Source: an uncultured Bacteroidota bacterium
GTDB lineage: Bacteria; Bacteroidota; Bacteroidia; Flavobacteriales; Flavobacteriaceae
DNA length: 64,000 nt
Assembly: GCA_902604715.1 (NCBI GenBank)
Contig: CACLAD010000006.1
Location: 1-64,000, forward strand
Direction of reading: 5' to 3'
The translations under genes and the position numbers were made by a program. Under the pieces are notes generated by a model. The model was not told the origin of the DNA and searched no databases. It saw only the letters and a program-made list of their open reading frames with translations. The stretch's first letter is position 1. Every line of letters starts with the position of its first letter. Shown piece after piece: positions 9,053 through 20,660 of this stretch.

Positions 9053-10563
9053 ATATATAAACCTGCAACCGTAATCAGGCCGTTAATAGGTAATAATTCA
9101 TATCCAAATATATAAAGATTTTCTTTTGCATATTCTATCGCGCAATCCCATGTGACTATGTTACATTCTTCTAATGTTAAATAACTTAAGTAAGAATATA
9201 TAGTAGGGCTAAGGTTTATTAAATATGTTAAAATTGGTGCAAGTACAACAACAAAGTATATTAAATTTCCTTTCAATTTTCTTTTGGTGTAAAGACCAAA
9301 AACAAATAATCCTAATAAGGGACCGTATGTGTATGAAGCTACTGTTAATAAGCTATCAATAACATTACTACTTAGAGCATACTTATAAATTATAATGGTT
9401 ATCATTAATAGTATACTCATCATAACATGTACAATCTTTCTTGTTTTTTTATTTTGCTTCTCATCTTTACCCATAGCTAAGAAATCGACACAAAATGAGG
9501 TTGTTAGAGAAGTCAGTGCACTATCTGCACTACTATAGGCTGCAGCAATCAAACCAAGAAGAAAACTAATCCCCAAGACTAAACCTAATTCACTGCTAAG
9601 AGCTATTTCTGGAAAAAGCAAATCAGTTCTTACTTGACCATTCATTGATGGAATCTCAATGCCATTTATTTCTTTGAAAGTGAATAACAGGCTGCCTAAA
9701 AACATAAATAAGGCAGTTACTAAAACTAGTACTATACTAAAACTAATCATATTTTTTTGAGCATCCTCAATAGATTTACAAGTCAAGTTTTTCTGCATCA
9801 TGTCTTGATCAAGCCCTGTCATACATATTGTCACAAAAACCCCCCCAATAAATGATTTAAAAAAATAATTTCTGTCATTTATGTCTTCGGTAAAAAAAAC
9901 TTGGTTGAATCTTTTAAATTCATCAGAAAAGAAATATTCTGAGATACTTAAATCAATACTATTCAAAATAGAAATAATAGATATAATTACTGCCAAAATC
10001 ATAAATAAAGTTTGCAATGTGTCAGTCCATACAATGGTTTTTATACCACCTTTGAATGTGTATATCCAAATTAGAGCAATTGAAATTCCAACAGTCACAG
10101 GAAATGGTATATTCCAGTTATCAAAAACAAATTGTTGAAGAACAATGGCTACGAGAAATAAGCGAAAAGAAGCACCAAGCAATCTTGAAATGAAAAAATA
10201 AAAAGCTCCAGTCAGATGCGCAGACTTACCAAATCTTATATCCAGATATTCGTATATCGAGGTTAAATTTAGCTTATAATAAACAGGAAGTAATATATAA
10301 CTAACAATCAGATAGCCTACAAAATATCCAAATACAACCTGCAGGTAACTAAATTGTGAGCTTTCAATCCATCCAGGTACAGAAATAAAAGTAACTCCTG
10401 ATAATGATGCGCCAACCATACCAAATGCAACCACATACCATTTAGAGTCTCTTCCAGCATTAAAAAAAACATTATTACTATCATCCTTACCAGTCAGATA
10501 AGAAATAATATAAAGTACTAAAAAATAAATAGCAATTATTGAAATAATCGTAGCTGAATTCAT
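9040..10563 (-). CDS. Sodium:solute symporter family (SSS) transporter
   Basis: 507 aa polytopic protein with SSS-type signatures (GAGR-like NAGRDSKW, GASLSGVTFISVPGW, AAAYSSADSALTSLTTSFCVDF). Confidence 0.88.
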   Translation of the reverse strand: MNSATIISIIAIYFLVLYIISYLTGKDDSNNVFFNAGRDSKWYVVAFGMVGASLSGVTFISVPGWIESSQFSYLQVVFGYFVGYLIVSYILLPVYYKLNLTSIYEYLDIRFGKSAHLTGAFYFFISRLLGASFRLFLVAIVLQQFVFDNWNIPFPVTVGISIALIWIYTFKGGIKTIVWTDTLQTLFMILAVIISIISILNSIDLSISEYFFSDEFKRFNQVFFTEDINDRNYFFKSFIGGVFVTICMTGLDQDMMQKNLTCKSIEDAQKNMISFSIVLVLVTALFMFLGSLLFTFKEINGIEIPSMNGQVRTDLLFPEIALSSELGLVLGISFLLGLIAAAYSSADSALTSLTTSFCVDFLAMGKDEKQNKKTRKIVHVMMSILLMITIIIYKYALSSNVIDSLLTVASYTYGPLLGLFVFGLYTKRKLKGNLIYFVVVLAPILTYLINLSPTIYSYLSYLTLEECNIVTWDCAIEYAKENLYIFGYELLPINGLITVAGLYICSK

Positions 10564-10666
10564 GTTAATTTTTTGCTATCCTAAGTTAATTATAATTTTT
10601 TACGTTTTTTGAAAAAAAGAATAAATCAAAGGAAGAGTAACTTCTTAAAATTTGTAAGTTTGTTTA

Positions 10667-11284
10667 ATGGAGTTTTCTTCAAAATTTATTGAAAATGCGG
10701 TTAATGAAATTTCAAATTTACCAGGTATAGGTAAAAAATCTGCATTACGTTTGGTTCTCTTTCTATTAAGACAACCTGAATCCCAATCTAAAAATCTAGC
10801 AAATGCAATTTCAGAGATGAGATTAAACGTAAATTTCTGTAAAAATTGTCATAATATTTCAGATTTGGATGTTTGTGAAATATGTACAAATCCCAGAAGG
10901 GATCAATCGGTGATTTGTGTGGTTGAAGATATTAGGGATGTAATGGCTATCGAAAAAACAAGTTCATTTAATGGTCTTTATCATGTTTTAGGAGGTAAAA
11001 TATCTCCTATTGACGGAATTGGACCAGATGATTTAAATATTGAATCGTTAGTTGAAAAAGTAAAGAACAATCCAATAAAAGAGGTAATTTTTGCGTTAAG
11101 TACCACAATGGAAGGTGATACAACTAATTTTTACATCTACAGGCAAATTTCTGATTATAATATAGCCACATCAACAATTGCGAGGGGTATTTCAGTTGGG
11201 GATGACTTAGAATATGCAGATGAGATCACATTGGGTAGAAGTATCACAGACAGAATTCCATTTGAAAAATCACTAAAAAGTTAA
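10667..11284 (+). CDS. recR: Recombination mediator RecR
   Basis: [12 protein letters not shown] HhH, C4 zinc finger ([16 protein letters not shown]) and Toprim [14 protein letters not shown]. Confidence 0.97.
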   Translation: MEFSSKFIENAVNEISNLPGIGKKSALRLVLFLLRQPESQSKNLANAISEMRLNVNFCKNCHNISDLDVCEICTNPRRDQSVICVVEDIRDVMAIEKTSSFNGLYHVLGGKISPIDGIGPDDLNIESLVEKVKNNPIKEVIFALSTTMEGDTTNFYIYRQISDYNIATSTIARGISVGDDLEYADEITLGRSITDRIPFEKSLKS

Positions 11285-11286
11285 AA

Positions 11287-12378
11287 TTGAAAGTTTCTGT
11301 AATAATTGTAAGCTACAATTGTAAAGCATTCTTGGATTATTGTATTCAAAGTGTAATTAAAGCTTTAAATAATATTGACGGAGAAATTATTGTATTTGAT
11401 AATTCGTCTTTGGATGGTACAGTAGAATTTATAGAATCGAAAAACTACAATTTGAGACTAATTAAATCTGAAAATAACATTGGATTTTCTAAAGCTAATA
11501 ATAGTGCAGCAAAATTTGCCAAGGGAGAATTTTTATTTTTTCTAAATCCTGACACCATTATTCCTGAAGATATTTTTCATCAATTTTTTAAATTTAAATT
11601 AGATGATTTGGGGATTTTTGGATTTAGAATGATTGACGGAAAAGGGAATTTTTTAAAGGAGAGCAAAAGAAATCTTCCAAACATTAAAATTATTTTAAAA
11701 AAGCTTTTAGGTTTTGATGGTAAATATTATTCTTCACTGGGTGAGCTTGATTCAGGATCTGTTGATGTTTTGTGTGGCGCAAATATGATTATCAAAAACT
11801 CTATATATAAAAAGGTTGGTGGATTTAATGAGGAATATTTTATGTTCGGAGAGGATATAGAGATCTGCTATGAAACTAAAAAAATTGGAATGAATAACTT
11901 TTATAGCGCTACTTCGACATTAGTTCACTTTAAAGGCGAAAGCACCAAAAATGACATAAATTATCTTAAGAATTTTTATGGAGCAATGAGAATATATTTT
12001 AAAAATATATTTTCTTCAAATCAATTTTTATTGACAACAATTTTACTTATTTCAAAACTCCTAATCCTGTTTAAAAGTATTATGCCAAAAAAACAAATTG
12101 TCGAAATCAAAACCGAAAAAAATATATTAATTGGTGAAAAACCGATCAATAAATTAAATGATTTGTTTGGTGAAATATCTTTGGTAAATGAAATTGACAG
12201 CAGTCAAGATCGATGCAATATCATTTTTGATTCTAATTATCTTAGCTTTAAACAGATAATTAGTCATGTTGATAATTTACAAAATGGGAAAAAAATAAAA
12301 TTTTGGTTTTTACCAGAGGATTATTCTTATGTTATTGGGTCATCTGGAATGAATCACAAAGGAAATATTATTTTTTGA
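11287..12378 (+). CDS. Glycosyltransferase family 2
   Basis: MKVSVIIVSYNCKAFLDYCIQS, FDNSSLDGT, NNIGFSKANN, FLFFLNPDT; TTG start. Confidence 0.92.
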   Translation: MKVSVIIVSYNCKAFLDYCIQSVIKALNNIDGEIIVFDNSSLDGTVEFIESKNYNLRLIKSENNIGFSKANNSAAKFAKGEFLFFLNPDTIIPEDIFHQFFKFKLDDLGIFGFRMIDGKGNFLKESKRNLPNIKIILKKLLGFDGKYYSSLGELDSGSVDVLCGANMIIKNSIYKKVGGFNEEYFMFGEDIEICYETKKIGMNNFYSATSTLVHFKGESTKNDINYLKNFYGAMRIYFKNIFSSNQFLLTTILLISKLLILFKSIMPKKQIVEIKTEKNILIGEKPINKLNDLFGEISLVNEIDSSQDRCNIIFDSNYLSFKQIISHVDNLQNGKKIKFWFLPEDYSYVIGSSGMNHKGNIIF

Positions 12379-12449
12379 TTAAATGAATATTAAAATCATG
12401 AATTGGACTATTTTCATTAATTTTGAGTACTTAATTCAAATCTATTTTC

Positions 12450-13781
12450 ATGTCTAAATTCGAGTTGAAATTGCCTAAAATGGGGGAGAGTGTTGCTGAG
12501 GCTACCCTCACGGCTTGGCTAAAAGATATCGGAGATACGATTGAATTCGATGAGGCAGTTGTAGAAATAGCAACCGACAAGGTTGATTCTGAAGTTCCCT
12601 CTGAAAAAAAGGGAGTCTTGATCGAAAAATGCTTTGAAGTAAATGATGTAATTGAGGTTGGTCAAACTATAGCGATTATCGAAACTGATGAAATAGAAAT
12701 TTCAGCAGAAACAAATACCGAAAATAATATTCATGAAGAAAATACAAAGTCAACTGAAGATAAAAATATACCTGAAAAAGAACTTGCTGAAGAAATAACT
12801 GAATCGTTAGAAAAATCTGCAGATATGATACTAAAAACCGATAAAGTATCAAACTCTAATAAGGGTTTTTTGTCTCCTTTGGTAAAGAATATGATTAAGA
12901 AGGAAGGTATTACATCTGATGAGTTAACCAAAATAAAAGGAACTGGAAAGGATAAAAGAATAACTAAAAATGATATATTATCTTTTTTATCTAATAGAAA
13001 TGTAACCCTTCATAAACCTATTGAGTCAGATTCAAATATTATTCAGCCAGAAAAATTAGATGTTTCTGACTTTAGTGATGAAGTAATTGAAATGACAAAA
13101 ATGGGGAAAATTATTTCCCAGCATATGACAGATTCTGTTAAGATATCTGCTCATGTTCAGTCTTTTATAGAGGTAGATGTAACTAATATTTATAATTGGA
13201 GAGATCGAGTAAAGTCCGCTTTCGAGAGTAGAGAAGGGCAAAAATTTACTTTTACTCCTATATTTATCGAAGCAGTAGCGGTTGCTTTAAGGCAATATCC
13301 GATGATGAATATTTCTGTTTCAGATGATAAAATTATTCTCAAAAAGAAAATAAATATCGGAATGGCAACTGCACTTGCAGATGGAAATTTAATTGTGCCT
13401 GTAATTAAAAATGCTGATCAGTTAAACCTTGTTGGTATGGCAAAATCGGTTAATGATTTAGCAAGTAGAGCCAGATCCAATAACCTAACGCCTGACGATG
13501 TGGCTGGAGGAACATACACGGTGACAAACGTTGGGGTATTTGGAAGTATTATGGGTACACCTATTATTAACCAGCCTCAGGTTGGAATATTAGCTTTTGG
13601 CGCCATTAGAAAGATGCCAAGTGTTATTGAAACTGAAGAGGGAGATTACATTGGAATTAGAAAAAAAATGATAATTTCTCATTCTTATGATCACAGGGTT
13701 GTTAATGGAGCAGTGGGAAGTAAGTTTATAAAAGCCGTTAAGGATTACCTGGAAAACTGGAACTCAACTCGCGAAATATAA
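12450..13781 (+). CDS. Dihydrolipoamide acyltransferase (E2) of a 2-oxo acid dehydrogenase complex
   Basis: Lipoyl domain (EIATDKVDSEVPS), E3-binding domain, catalytic SYDHRVVNGAVG. Confidence 0.95.
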   Translation: MSKFELKLPKMGESVAEATLTAWLKDIGDTIEFDEAVVEIATDKVDSEVPSEKKGVLIEKCFEVNDVIEVGQTIAIIETDEIEISAETNTENNIHEENTKSTEDKNIPEKELAEEITESLEKSADMILKTDKVSNSNKGFLSPLVKNMIKKEGITSDELTKIKGTGKDKRITKNDILSFLSNRNVTLHKPIESDSNIIQPEKLDVSDFSDEVIEMTKMGKIISQHMTDSVKISAHVQSFIEVDVTNIYNWRDRVKSAFESREGQKFTFTPIFIEAVAVALRQYPMMNISVSDDKIILKKKINIGMATALADGNLIVPVIKNADQLNLVGMAKSVNDLASRARSNNLTPDDVAGGTYTVTNVGVFGSIMGTPIINQPQVGILAFGAIRKMPSVIETEEGDYIGIRKKMIISHSYDHRVVNGAVGSKFIKAVKDYLENWNSTREI

Positions 13782-13786
13782 GCACA

Positions 13787-14398
13787 ATGAAAATAATTTG
13801 TGTTGGAAGAAACTATGCTGATCACATCAAAGAATTAGAAAATCAAAGGCCAGAAAATCCTGTTTTATTTCTTAAGCCTGATTCCTCTTTAATTTTGAAA
13901 AATAGACCATTTTTTATCCCTGAATTTTCTGATGAGATTCATTATGAAATAGAGTTAATTATAAAAATCTCCCGAATTGGAAAACATATTCAACGTAAAT
14001 TTAGTCACAAGTACTATAATTTTATAGGTTTAGGTATAGATTTTACAGCAAGAGACTTACAGTCTCAGCTTAAAAAAAGCGGATTACCGTGGGAAAAATC
14101 AAAAGCATTTGACGGATCTTGTTTTGTTAGTGATTGGATTAATTTATCCGAAATTGAAGATTTAAATAATATTAATTTTAGATTAGAGCTAAATAAAAAT
14201 GTGGTACAAAACTCAAATACATCTCTGATGTTGTGGAAAGTTGATGAACTTATTTCATATATTTCAAAATATTTCACATTAAAGATTGGTGATATTATAT
14301 TCACAGGAACCCCATCCGGAGTTGGAAAGGTAAGTGTTGGAGATGAATTAGTAGGCTATCTTGAAGAAAAAAAATTATTTAATTTAAAGGTAAAGTAG
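13787..14398 (+). CDS. Fumarylacetoacetate hydrolase family protein
   Basis: IICVGRNYADHIKEL, PVLFLKPDSSL, HYEIELIIKI, DFTARDLQ, FTGTPSGVGKV. Confidence 0.93.
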   Translation: MKIICVGRNYADHIKELENQRPENPVLFLKPDSSLILKNRPFFIPEFSDEIHYEIELIIKISRIGKHIQRKFSHKYYNFIGLGIDFTARDLQSQLKKSGLPWEKSKAFDGSCFVSDWINLSEIEDLNNINFRLELNKNVVQNSNTSLMLWKVDELISYISKYFTLKIGDIIFTGTPSGVGKVSVGDELVGYLEEKKLFNLKVK

Positions 14399-14404
14399 GA
14401 AATA

Positions 14405-14875
14405 TTGGAAGATATATCAATAATAATAGAAAAATTAAGAAAGGCAAATTTGACAATTTCTGTAGCCGAAAGTTGTACTGGTGGGAGGATTGCCTCAAAC
14501 ATAGTATCATTCGATGGTGCTTCTGAATTTTTTTTAGGAGGAGTTGTCACATATTCTACTCCTTCAAAGATTAGAATATTAAATATTGATAAAAAAAGAA
14601 TCGAACTGTATGGAGTTGTAAGTCCTGAAATTGCAAAAGATATGTCTAATGCTGTAAAGGATTTGTTTGCATCTGATATATCAATTTCGATTACAGGCAA
14701 TGTTGGCTCTAAGTCAGGAGATGGTTTATCTCCTGTTGGACAAGTTTTTATTTCCATTAATTTTATGAACAAAGTGGATGTTTGGGAATTTAATTTGAAA
14801 GATAATAGAAACTCGAACATTGAAACCGCTGTTTCTAAAGTATTTACACTACTAAATAATATTTTAAAAAATTAA
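14405..14875 (+). CDS. Stand-alone CinA C-terminal (PncC-like nicotinamide-nucleotide amidohydrolase) domain protein
   Basis: TISVAESCTGGRIASNI, FLGGVVTYSTPSK, ISITGNVG; 156 aa, TTG start, no N-terminal MoCF-like domain upstream. Confidence 0.88.
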   Translation: MEDISIIIEKLRKANLTISVAESCTGGRIASNIVSFDGASEFFLGGVVTYSTPSKIRILNIDKKRIELYGVVSPEIAKDMSNAVKDLFASDISISITGNVGSKSGDGLSPVGQVFISINFMNKVDVWEFNLKDNRNSNIETAVSKVFTLLNNILKN

Positions 14876-14885
14876 AAAATTTAAC

Positions 14886-14914
14886 TTGCGAATAACAAAA
14901 AAATTGTAATTTCG
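14886..14914 (+). promoter_or_regulatory. Putative Bacteroidota-type promoter of rpmB operon (TTG-N18-TAATTTCG)
   Basis: TTG 14886-14888 and TAATTTCG 14907-14914, close to the -33 TTG / -7 TAnnTTTG consensus; 38 nt upstream of the rpmB ATG. Confidence 0.5.
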
Positions 14915-14952
14915 CGCCTGAAATTATATGTTTTACTGAGAAAAACTTTTAT

Positions 14953-15189
14953 ATGGCACGTGTATGCGATCTTACTGGTAAAAAAAGAATGGTTGGAAAC
15001 AATGTTTCTCACTCCTTGAATAGAACAAAACGAACATTTGATACTAATCTGATCAAAAAGCGTTTTTATATTCCTGAAGATGATAAGTGGATTACTCTAA
15101 AAATAACAGCATCCGCTCTAAAAACAATTAATAAAATTGGAATTAAAGCTGCTTTAAAAGATGCAAAACTTAAAGGTTTTTTAAAATAA
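14953..15189 (+). CDS. rpmB: 50S ribosomal protein L28
   Basis: MARVCDLTGKKRMVGNNVSHSLNRTKRTF. Confidence 0.97.
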   Translation: MARVCDLTGKKRMVGNNVSHSLNRTKRTFDTNLIKKRFYIPEDDKWITLKITASALKTINKIGIKAALKDAKLKGFLK

Positions 15190-15195
15190 TTTTAA

Positions 15196-15378
15196 ATGGC
15201 AAAAAAAGGCAATAGAGTTCAGGTAATTTTAGAGTGTACGGAGCATAAAGACAGTGGTATGCCAGGAACATCAAGGTACATTACAACTAAAAATAAAAAA
15301 AATACACCTGATAGAATCGAATTAAAAAAATTTAATCCGATTTTGAAAAAGATGACTGTTCACAAAGAGATAAAATAA
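15196..15378 (+). CDS. rpmG: 50S ribosomal protein L33
   Basis: [40 protein letters not shown]. Confidence 0.97.
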   Translation: MAKKGNRVQVILECTEHKDSGMPGTSRYITTKNKKNTPDRIELKKFNPILKKMTVHKEIK

Positions 15379-15384
15379 AAAATC

Positions 15385-15534
15385 ATGGCAAAAAAAGCTG
15401 TTGCATCATTACAATCAAAATCAAAAAGGCTCACAAAAGCTATAAAAATGGTAAAATCCCCAAAGACTGGTGCTTACTCATTTGTCGAATCTATACTGCC
15501 TCAGGAAAAGGTCAATGAATTTCTGAGTAAATAA
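15385..15534 (+). CDS. DUF4295-family small protein, 49 aa (below the ORF-track cutoff)
   Basis: MAKKAVASLQSKSKRLTKAIKMVKSPKTGAYSFVESILPQEKVNEFLSK*, lying between rpmG and ftsY as is typical in Bacteroidota. Confidence 0.88.
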   Translation: MAKKAVASLQSKSKRLTKAIKMVKSPKTGAYSFVESILPQEKVNEFLSK

Positions 15535-15617
15535 CTAATTTCTGTTATTTTAACCTTTTATTATTTACTAAATATCTTTTGTTCTATATTTATACTGTAA
15601 TTACATAACATTATATT

Positions 15618-16838
<1,221 letters not shown>

Positions 16839-16841
16839 AAT

Positions 16842-18140
16842 TTGAGAACAAAATATTCAGATAATAACAAAATAAATGTTATTACACTTGGGTGTAGTAA
16901 AAATACTTACGACTCAGAGGTTCTTATGGGTCAACTTAGGTCAAATAATAAAAATATTGTCCATGAAGAAAATGGTAATATTGTTGTTATTAATACCTGT
17001 GGTTTTATCGATAACGCCAAACAACAAAGTATTGACACGATTTTAGAAAATGTTAAGAAGAAAAACGAGGGGTTGATTGATAAAGTTTTTGTTACTGGTT
17101 GTCTTAGTGAAAGATATAAACCAGATTTGAAAAAAGAAATTCCTGATGTTGATGAGTATTTTGGAACAACAGAAATGCCGTCTCTACTTAAACATCTAGG
17201 TGCTGATTACAAACATGAATTAATCGGCGAAAGACTCTTAACAACACCCAAAAATTATGCTTACCTAAAAATCTCAGAGGGATGTGACAGACCATGTAGT
17301 TTCTGTGCAATTCCGCTTATGAGAGGAAAACATAAAAGTACTCCCATTGAAGATCTTGTTAAAGAGGCAAAAATTTTAGCAGAAAAGGGTATAAAAGAGC
17401 TTATTTTGATAGCTCAAGATTCAACATACTATGGAATTGACTTATATGGTAAAAGGAATTTATCAAAGCTACTAAAAGAGCTTGTAAAAGTTGAAGGAAT
17501 TGAGTGGATAAGATTGCATTATGCCTTTCCAAACGGATTTCCTTTAGACGTTCTTGAGGTTATTAATTCAGAACCTAAAATCTGTAATTATATTGATATT
17601 CCATTACAACATATTTCTGATAAAATATTGAAATCTATGAAGAGAGGGGCTTCGATGGATAAAATTAATAAACTCCTTCAAAATTTTAAGAATAAAGTCC
17701 CTGGAATAGCAATAAGAACAACTTTAATTGTTGGTTATCCAGGAGAAACAAGTGAGGATTTTGACTTATTGAAAAAATGGGTTAAGAAATCCAAATTTGA
17801 TAGGTTAGGATGTTTTACTTATTCTCATGAAGAAAACACTGGTGCTTTCAATCTTATTGACGATGTTCCAGAAGAAATAAAACATAAAAGATTAAATGAA
17901 ATAATGGAAATTCAATCACAAATTTCTTGGGAATTAAATCAAAATAAAATTGGAAAAATATTTAAGGTTCTTATTGACAGAAAAAGAGGTCGTTATTATG
18001 TTGGTAGAACACAATATGATTCGCCAGATGTTGATAACGAAGTGCTAATAGAAGCTAAATCAAATTTCTTAAGAGTTGGGCAGTTTGTCAATGCCAAGAT
18101 AATAGATGCTTCAGATTTTGATTTATACGCTGAAGTTTAG
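16842..18140 (+). CDS. rimO: Ribosomal protein S12 methylthiotransferase RimO
   Basis: NVITLGCSKNTYDSEVLMGQL, radical SAM SEGCDRPCSFCAIPLMRG, TRAM-like C-terminus. Confidence 0.96.
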   Translation: MRTKYSDNNKINVITLGCSKNTYDSEVLMGQLRSNNKNIVHEENGNIVVINTCGFIDNAKQQSIDTILENVKKKNEGLIDKVFVTGCLSERYKPDLKKEIPDVDEYFGTTEMPSLLKHLGADYKHELIGERLLTTPKNYAYLKISEGCDRPCSFCAIPLMRGKHKSTPIEDLVKEAKILAEKGIKELILIAQDSTYYGIDLYGKRNLSKLLKELVKVEGIEWIRLHYAFPNGFPLDVLEVINSEPKICNYIDIPLQHISDKILKSMKRGASMDKINKLLQNFKNKVPGIAIRTTLIVGYPGETSEDFDLLKKWVKKSKFDRLGCFTYSHEENTGAFNLIDDVPEEIKHKRLNEIMEIQSQISWELNQNKIGKIFKVLIDRKRGRYYVGRTQYDSPDVDNEVLIEAKSNFLRVGQFVNAKIIDASDFDLYAEV

Positions 18141-20593
18141 TTTATATAAAAAATGGAGTTTACCAAAAATAATTTCCCATTTTCCCAAAAATTTCTAAAT
18201 AGAATGTTATCAGCAAAATAAATTACATTACCTCTCCCAATCCTCTCATGACCAAACACCAGAGAATTCTTAAAGTTTTCTTTAATCTTATTTCCAACAA
18301 ATCCTATTGTTGAGTTTTCATCGTCATCAATTTTACCAACATTAAACCCTCTTTTTAATTTCTCATAAGTCGAGGATGATGTTTTTAGTGAATAATATTC
18401 GTTTTCGTAACCGTACGCCAGTGGGTGAGTATTATCAATATTTACTTTAAATATTGCACCAGATAGATAATTTTGGACTCTTTCTCTTCTTAAATCTTCA
18501 AATTTAACATCTTTATTTCTTTCAGTTTCATTTCTTTTTACTTTAACAGAAAACCCATCTTTATTTGCAAAAATTCTAATTGCATTTTCAAAAGCAATTA
18601 GATTACCACCTCTAGAAATCCATAACTTAATTTTTTCTAGATTAGTTTCATTTCCTAATGAACCGTAATATCCACTAGGAATAATTAAAGTGTCAAACTC
18701 ATCTAATTCAATATCTTCAAAATTTTCAATATCAAGATGAGTAAGAGGATATTTAAGTTCTTGCTCAAAGAAGTGCCATATTGCCCCATAGTTGAGTGAA
18801 GACACCATATTACTACTATCCTCACCTGAAATGATTGCTACTTTTCTTTTTCTAACAAGTTTTACAGATTCGGAGCCTAGATCAGGGCCAATTTCGGACA
18901 TACCAGTATAAATATTATCAAGCTTGATTTTATTTTTCTCTGCAAGATTTAAAATTATTTCATCATAATTTTTTATTATTTGGTCTCCTTTGTATATAAT
19001 GTAAGATCCTCTTGGTAGATGTACCTCACCATTCTTTATAACTTTCTCATTATATCTGACCTTAATTTTATTATTAATTAAGCCAGACAAAAATCTTGCA
19101 TCATTCATATGGTTCCAAACTCCTGCATAAGCTATTGCATTTTTATCTAAACTATATTCAATTTTATTTTCTATATAATCACTTACATTAACTTTATTTT
19201 CAGTGCTGAATCCGTTAAGACCGTAAACAAAAGGTAGGCTCCATGCTGTTATATCATATGTGATTGAGTCACTAAGTTTTGTATTTCTTTCAAATAACAC
19301 ATCTACAAGCTTTCCCTTGGCTTGATAATTTGGTATAACTAGGTCACCCGATGAAGTTCTGTAACTTACAGATTTATTTTTATTGTAACTAAATGCACTT
19401 AACTTTTGAACTTTTGGGGAATAAAAGTCAATTTTATGTTTACTCAAAAACTCTGATAATTGATTTATTTTATCACTATCTCCATTCATAATATAGTTCA
19501 CATTATTGTTATTAATAAAGAACTTGTTAAATTCCTCATTTAGTTTTTTTGAGTTGGCGGATGATATTTCAATAGTAGATATCCCTGCTACTGTATTATG
19601 TCTTACACGATCAACAAGGGTTAAATTTTTACCTTCAGAATTTAATATTCCAAGCCCAGCGATACCTCCGCCGGCTTGCTCATATGTCATTCCAATAGCC
19701 CCCAAGTAAGTTGGGTATGTGTCACCATAGCTGGGGTATAATAAGTCAAAAAACTCCTTAGTAAAATAAAGCCAACCGTTTTTGTCAAAATATTTTGCGT
19801 TATTTTTCCCTAACATATGTTGAAAATCCCTTTGCCATTTGGTAATAACCTCATGATATGGTTCAGCCGCTGGAGCAAAGTAAAAAGGTTCATTTATACC
19901 TTGTTCATGAAAATCTGCGTGAACATGTGGTAACCATTTATGATATTCTTTTAACCTCTGCTGAGACTCAACCTGAGTAATCCAAGCCCAGTCTCTATTT
20001 AGATCAAATAAGTAATGGTTGGCTCTACCTCCGGGCCAAGGCTCGCTATGTTCCCTTGAAATTTTATTTGTATTGTAAGGAACTGTTCTTGTTTGATTAT
20101 ACCAATTTGCATATCTATCTCTTCCATCAGGGTTTAAACAAGGGTCAATAATAACAACTGTATTTTCCAATAAATCTGCTCTTTCAGTCAATAGCTCATA
20201 AATTGTCTGCATTGAAGCTTCGGTTGTTGATGATTCATTACCATGTACATTGTAGCTAAGCCATACAATTGCTACATCATTAGATTTACTTATATTTTTT
20301 TCTAGGGCTGATATATTATTTAATCTAATATTTTCAATTTTTGACATATTTTTTTCTGATGAAATAATTGCATAAAACAGAGGTCTTCTTTCATAAGTTT
20401 TTCCATAATTTACAAGTGATACATTTTTATTCATTTCAGAAGCAATGTGATCAAAATAATCTACAACTTGGCTATGTCTTGAAAATTGAGTTCCGATTTC
20501 ATATCCTAAAAATTCAGAAGGTGATTTAAGATTTTGACTATTGACATCAGAAATAATGACAAAGAGAATAAAAAATTTAATTATTGATTTCAT
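18137..20593 (-). CDS. Secreted M14-family zinc carboxypeptidase
   Basis: Signal peptide; VWLSYNVHGNESSTTEA, DPCLNPDGRDRYANWYNQ, HADFHEQG. Confidence 0.9.
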   Translation of the reverse strand: MKSIIKFFILFVIISDVNSQNLKSPSEFLGYEIGTQFSRHSQVVDYFDHIASEMNKNVSLVNYGKTYERRPLFYAIISSEKNMSKIENIRLNNISALEKNISKSNDVAIVWLSYNVHGNESSTTEASMQTIYELLTERADLLENTVVIIDPCLNPDGRDRYANWYNQTRTVPYNTNKISREHSEPWPGGRANHYLFDLNRDWAWITQVESQQRLKEYHKWLPHVHADFHEQGINEPFYFAPAAEPYHEVITKWQRDFQHMLGKNNAKYFDKNGWLYFTKEFFDLLYPSYGDTYPTYLGAIGMTYEQAGGGIAGLGILNSEGKNLTLVDRVRHNTVAGISTIEISSANSKKLNEEFNKFFINNNNVNYIMNGDSDKINQLSEFLSKHKIDFYSPKVQKLSAFSYNKNKSVSYRTSSGDLVIPNYQAKGKLVDVLFERNTKLSDSITYDITAWSLPFVYGLNGFSTENKVNVSDYIENKIEYSLDKNAIAYAGVWNHMNDARFLSGLINNKIKVRYNEKVIKNGEVHLPRGSYIIYKGDQIIKNYDEIILNLAEKNKIKLDNIYTGMSEIGPDLGSESVKLVRKRKVAIISGEDSSNMVSSLNYGAIWHFFEQELKYPLTHLDIENFEDIELDEFDTLIIPSGYYGSLGNETNLEKIKLWISRGGNLIAFENAIRIFANKDGFSVKVKRNETERNKDVKFEDLRRERVQNYLSGAIFKVNIDNTHPLAYGYENEYYSLKTSSSTYEKLKRGFNVGKIDDDENSTIGFVGNKIKENFKNSLVFGHERIGRGNVIYFADNILFRNFWENGKLFLVNSIFYIN

Positions 20594-20618
20594 AAAAATT
20601 GACTTATAATAGACCTAA

Positions 20619-20654
20619 CAAATATAGAAAGAATTATACAGTTCAGTATATTTG
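20619..20654. promoter_or_regulatory. Putative divergent promoter pair with opposed TATATTTG -7-like boxes
   Basis: TATATTTG on minus (20626..20619, facing the M14 peptidase) and on plus (20647-20654, facing bshC). No convincing -33 elements. Confidence 0.35.
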
Positions 20655-20660
20655 TCTAAT

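Noticed and set aside
20652-20660. TTG start giving [12 protein letters not shown] for bshC
   Set aside because: ATG at 20661 is a stronger start, and the TTG falls inside the promoter-like TATATTTG box.
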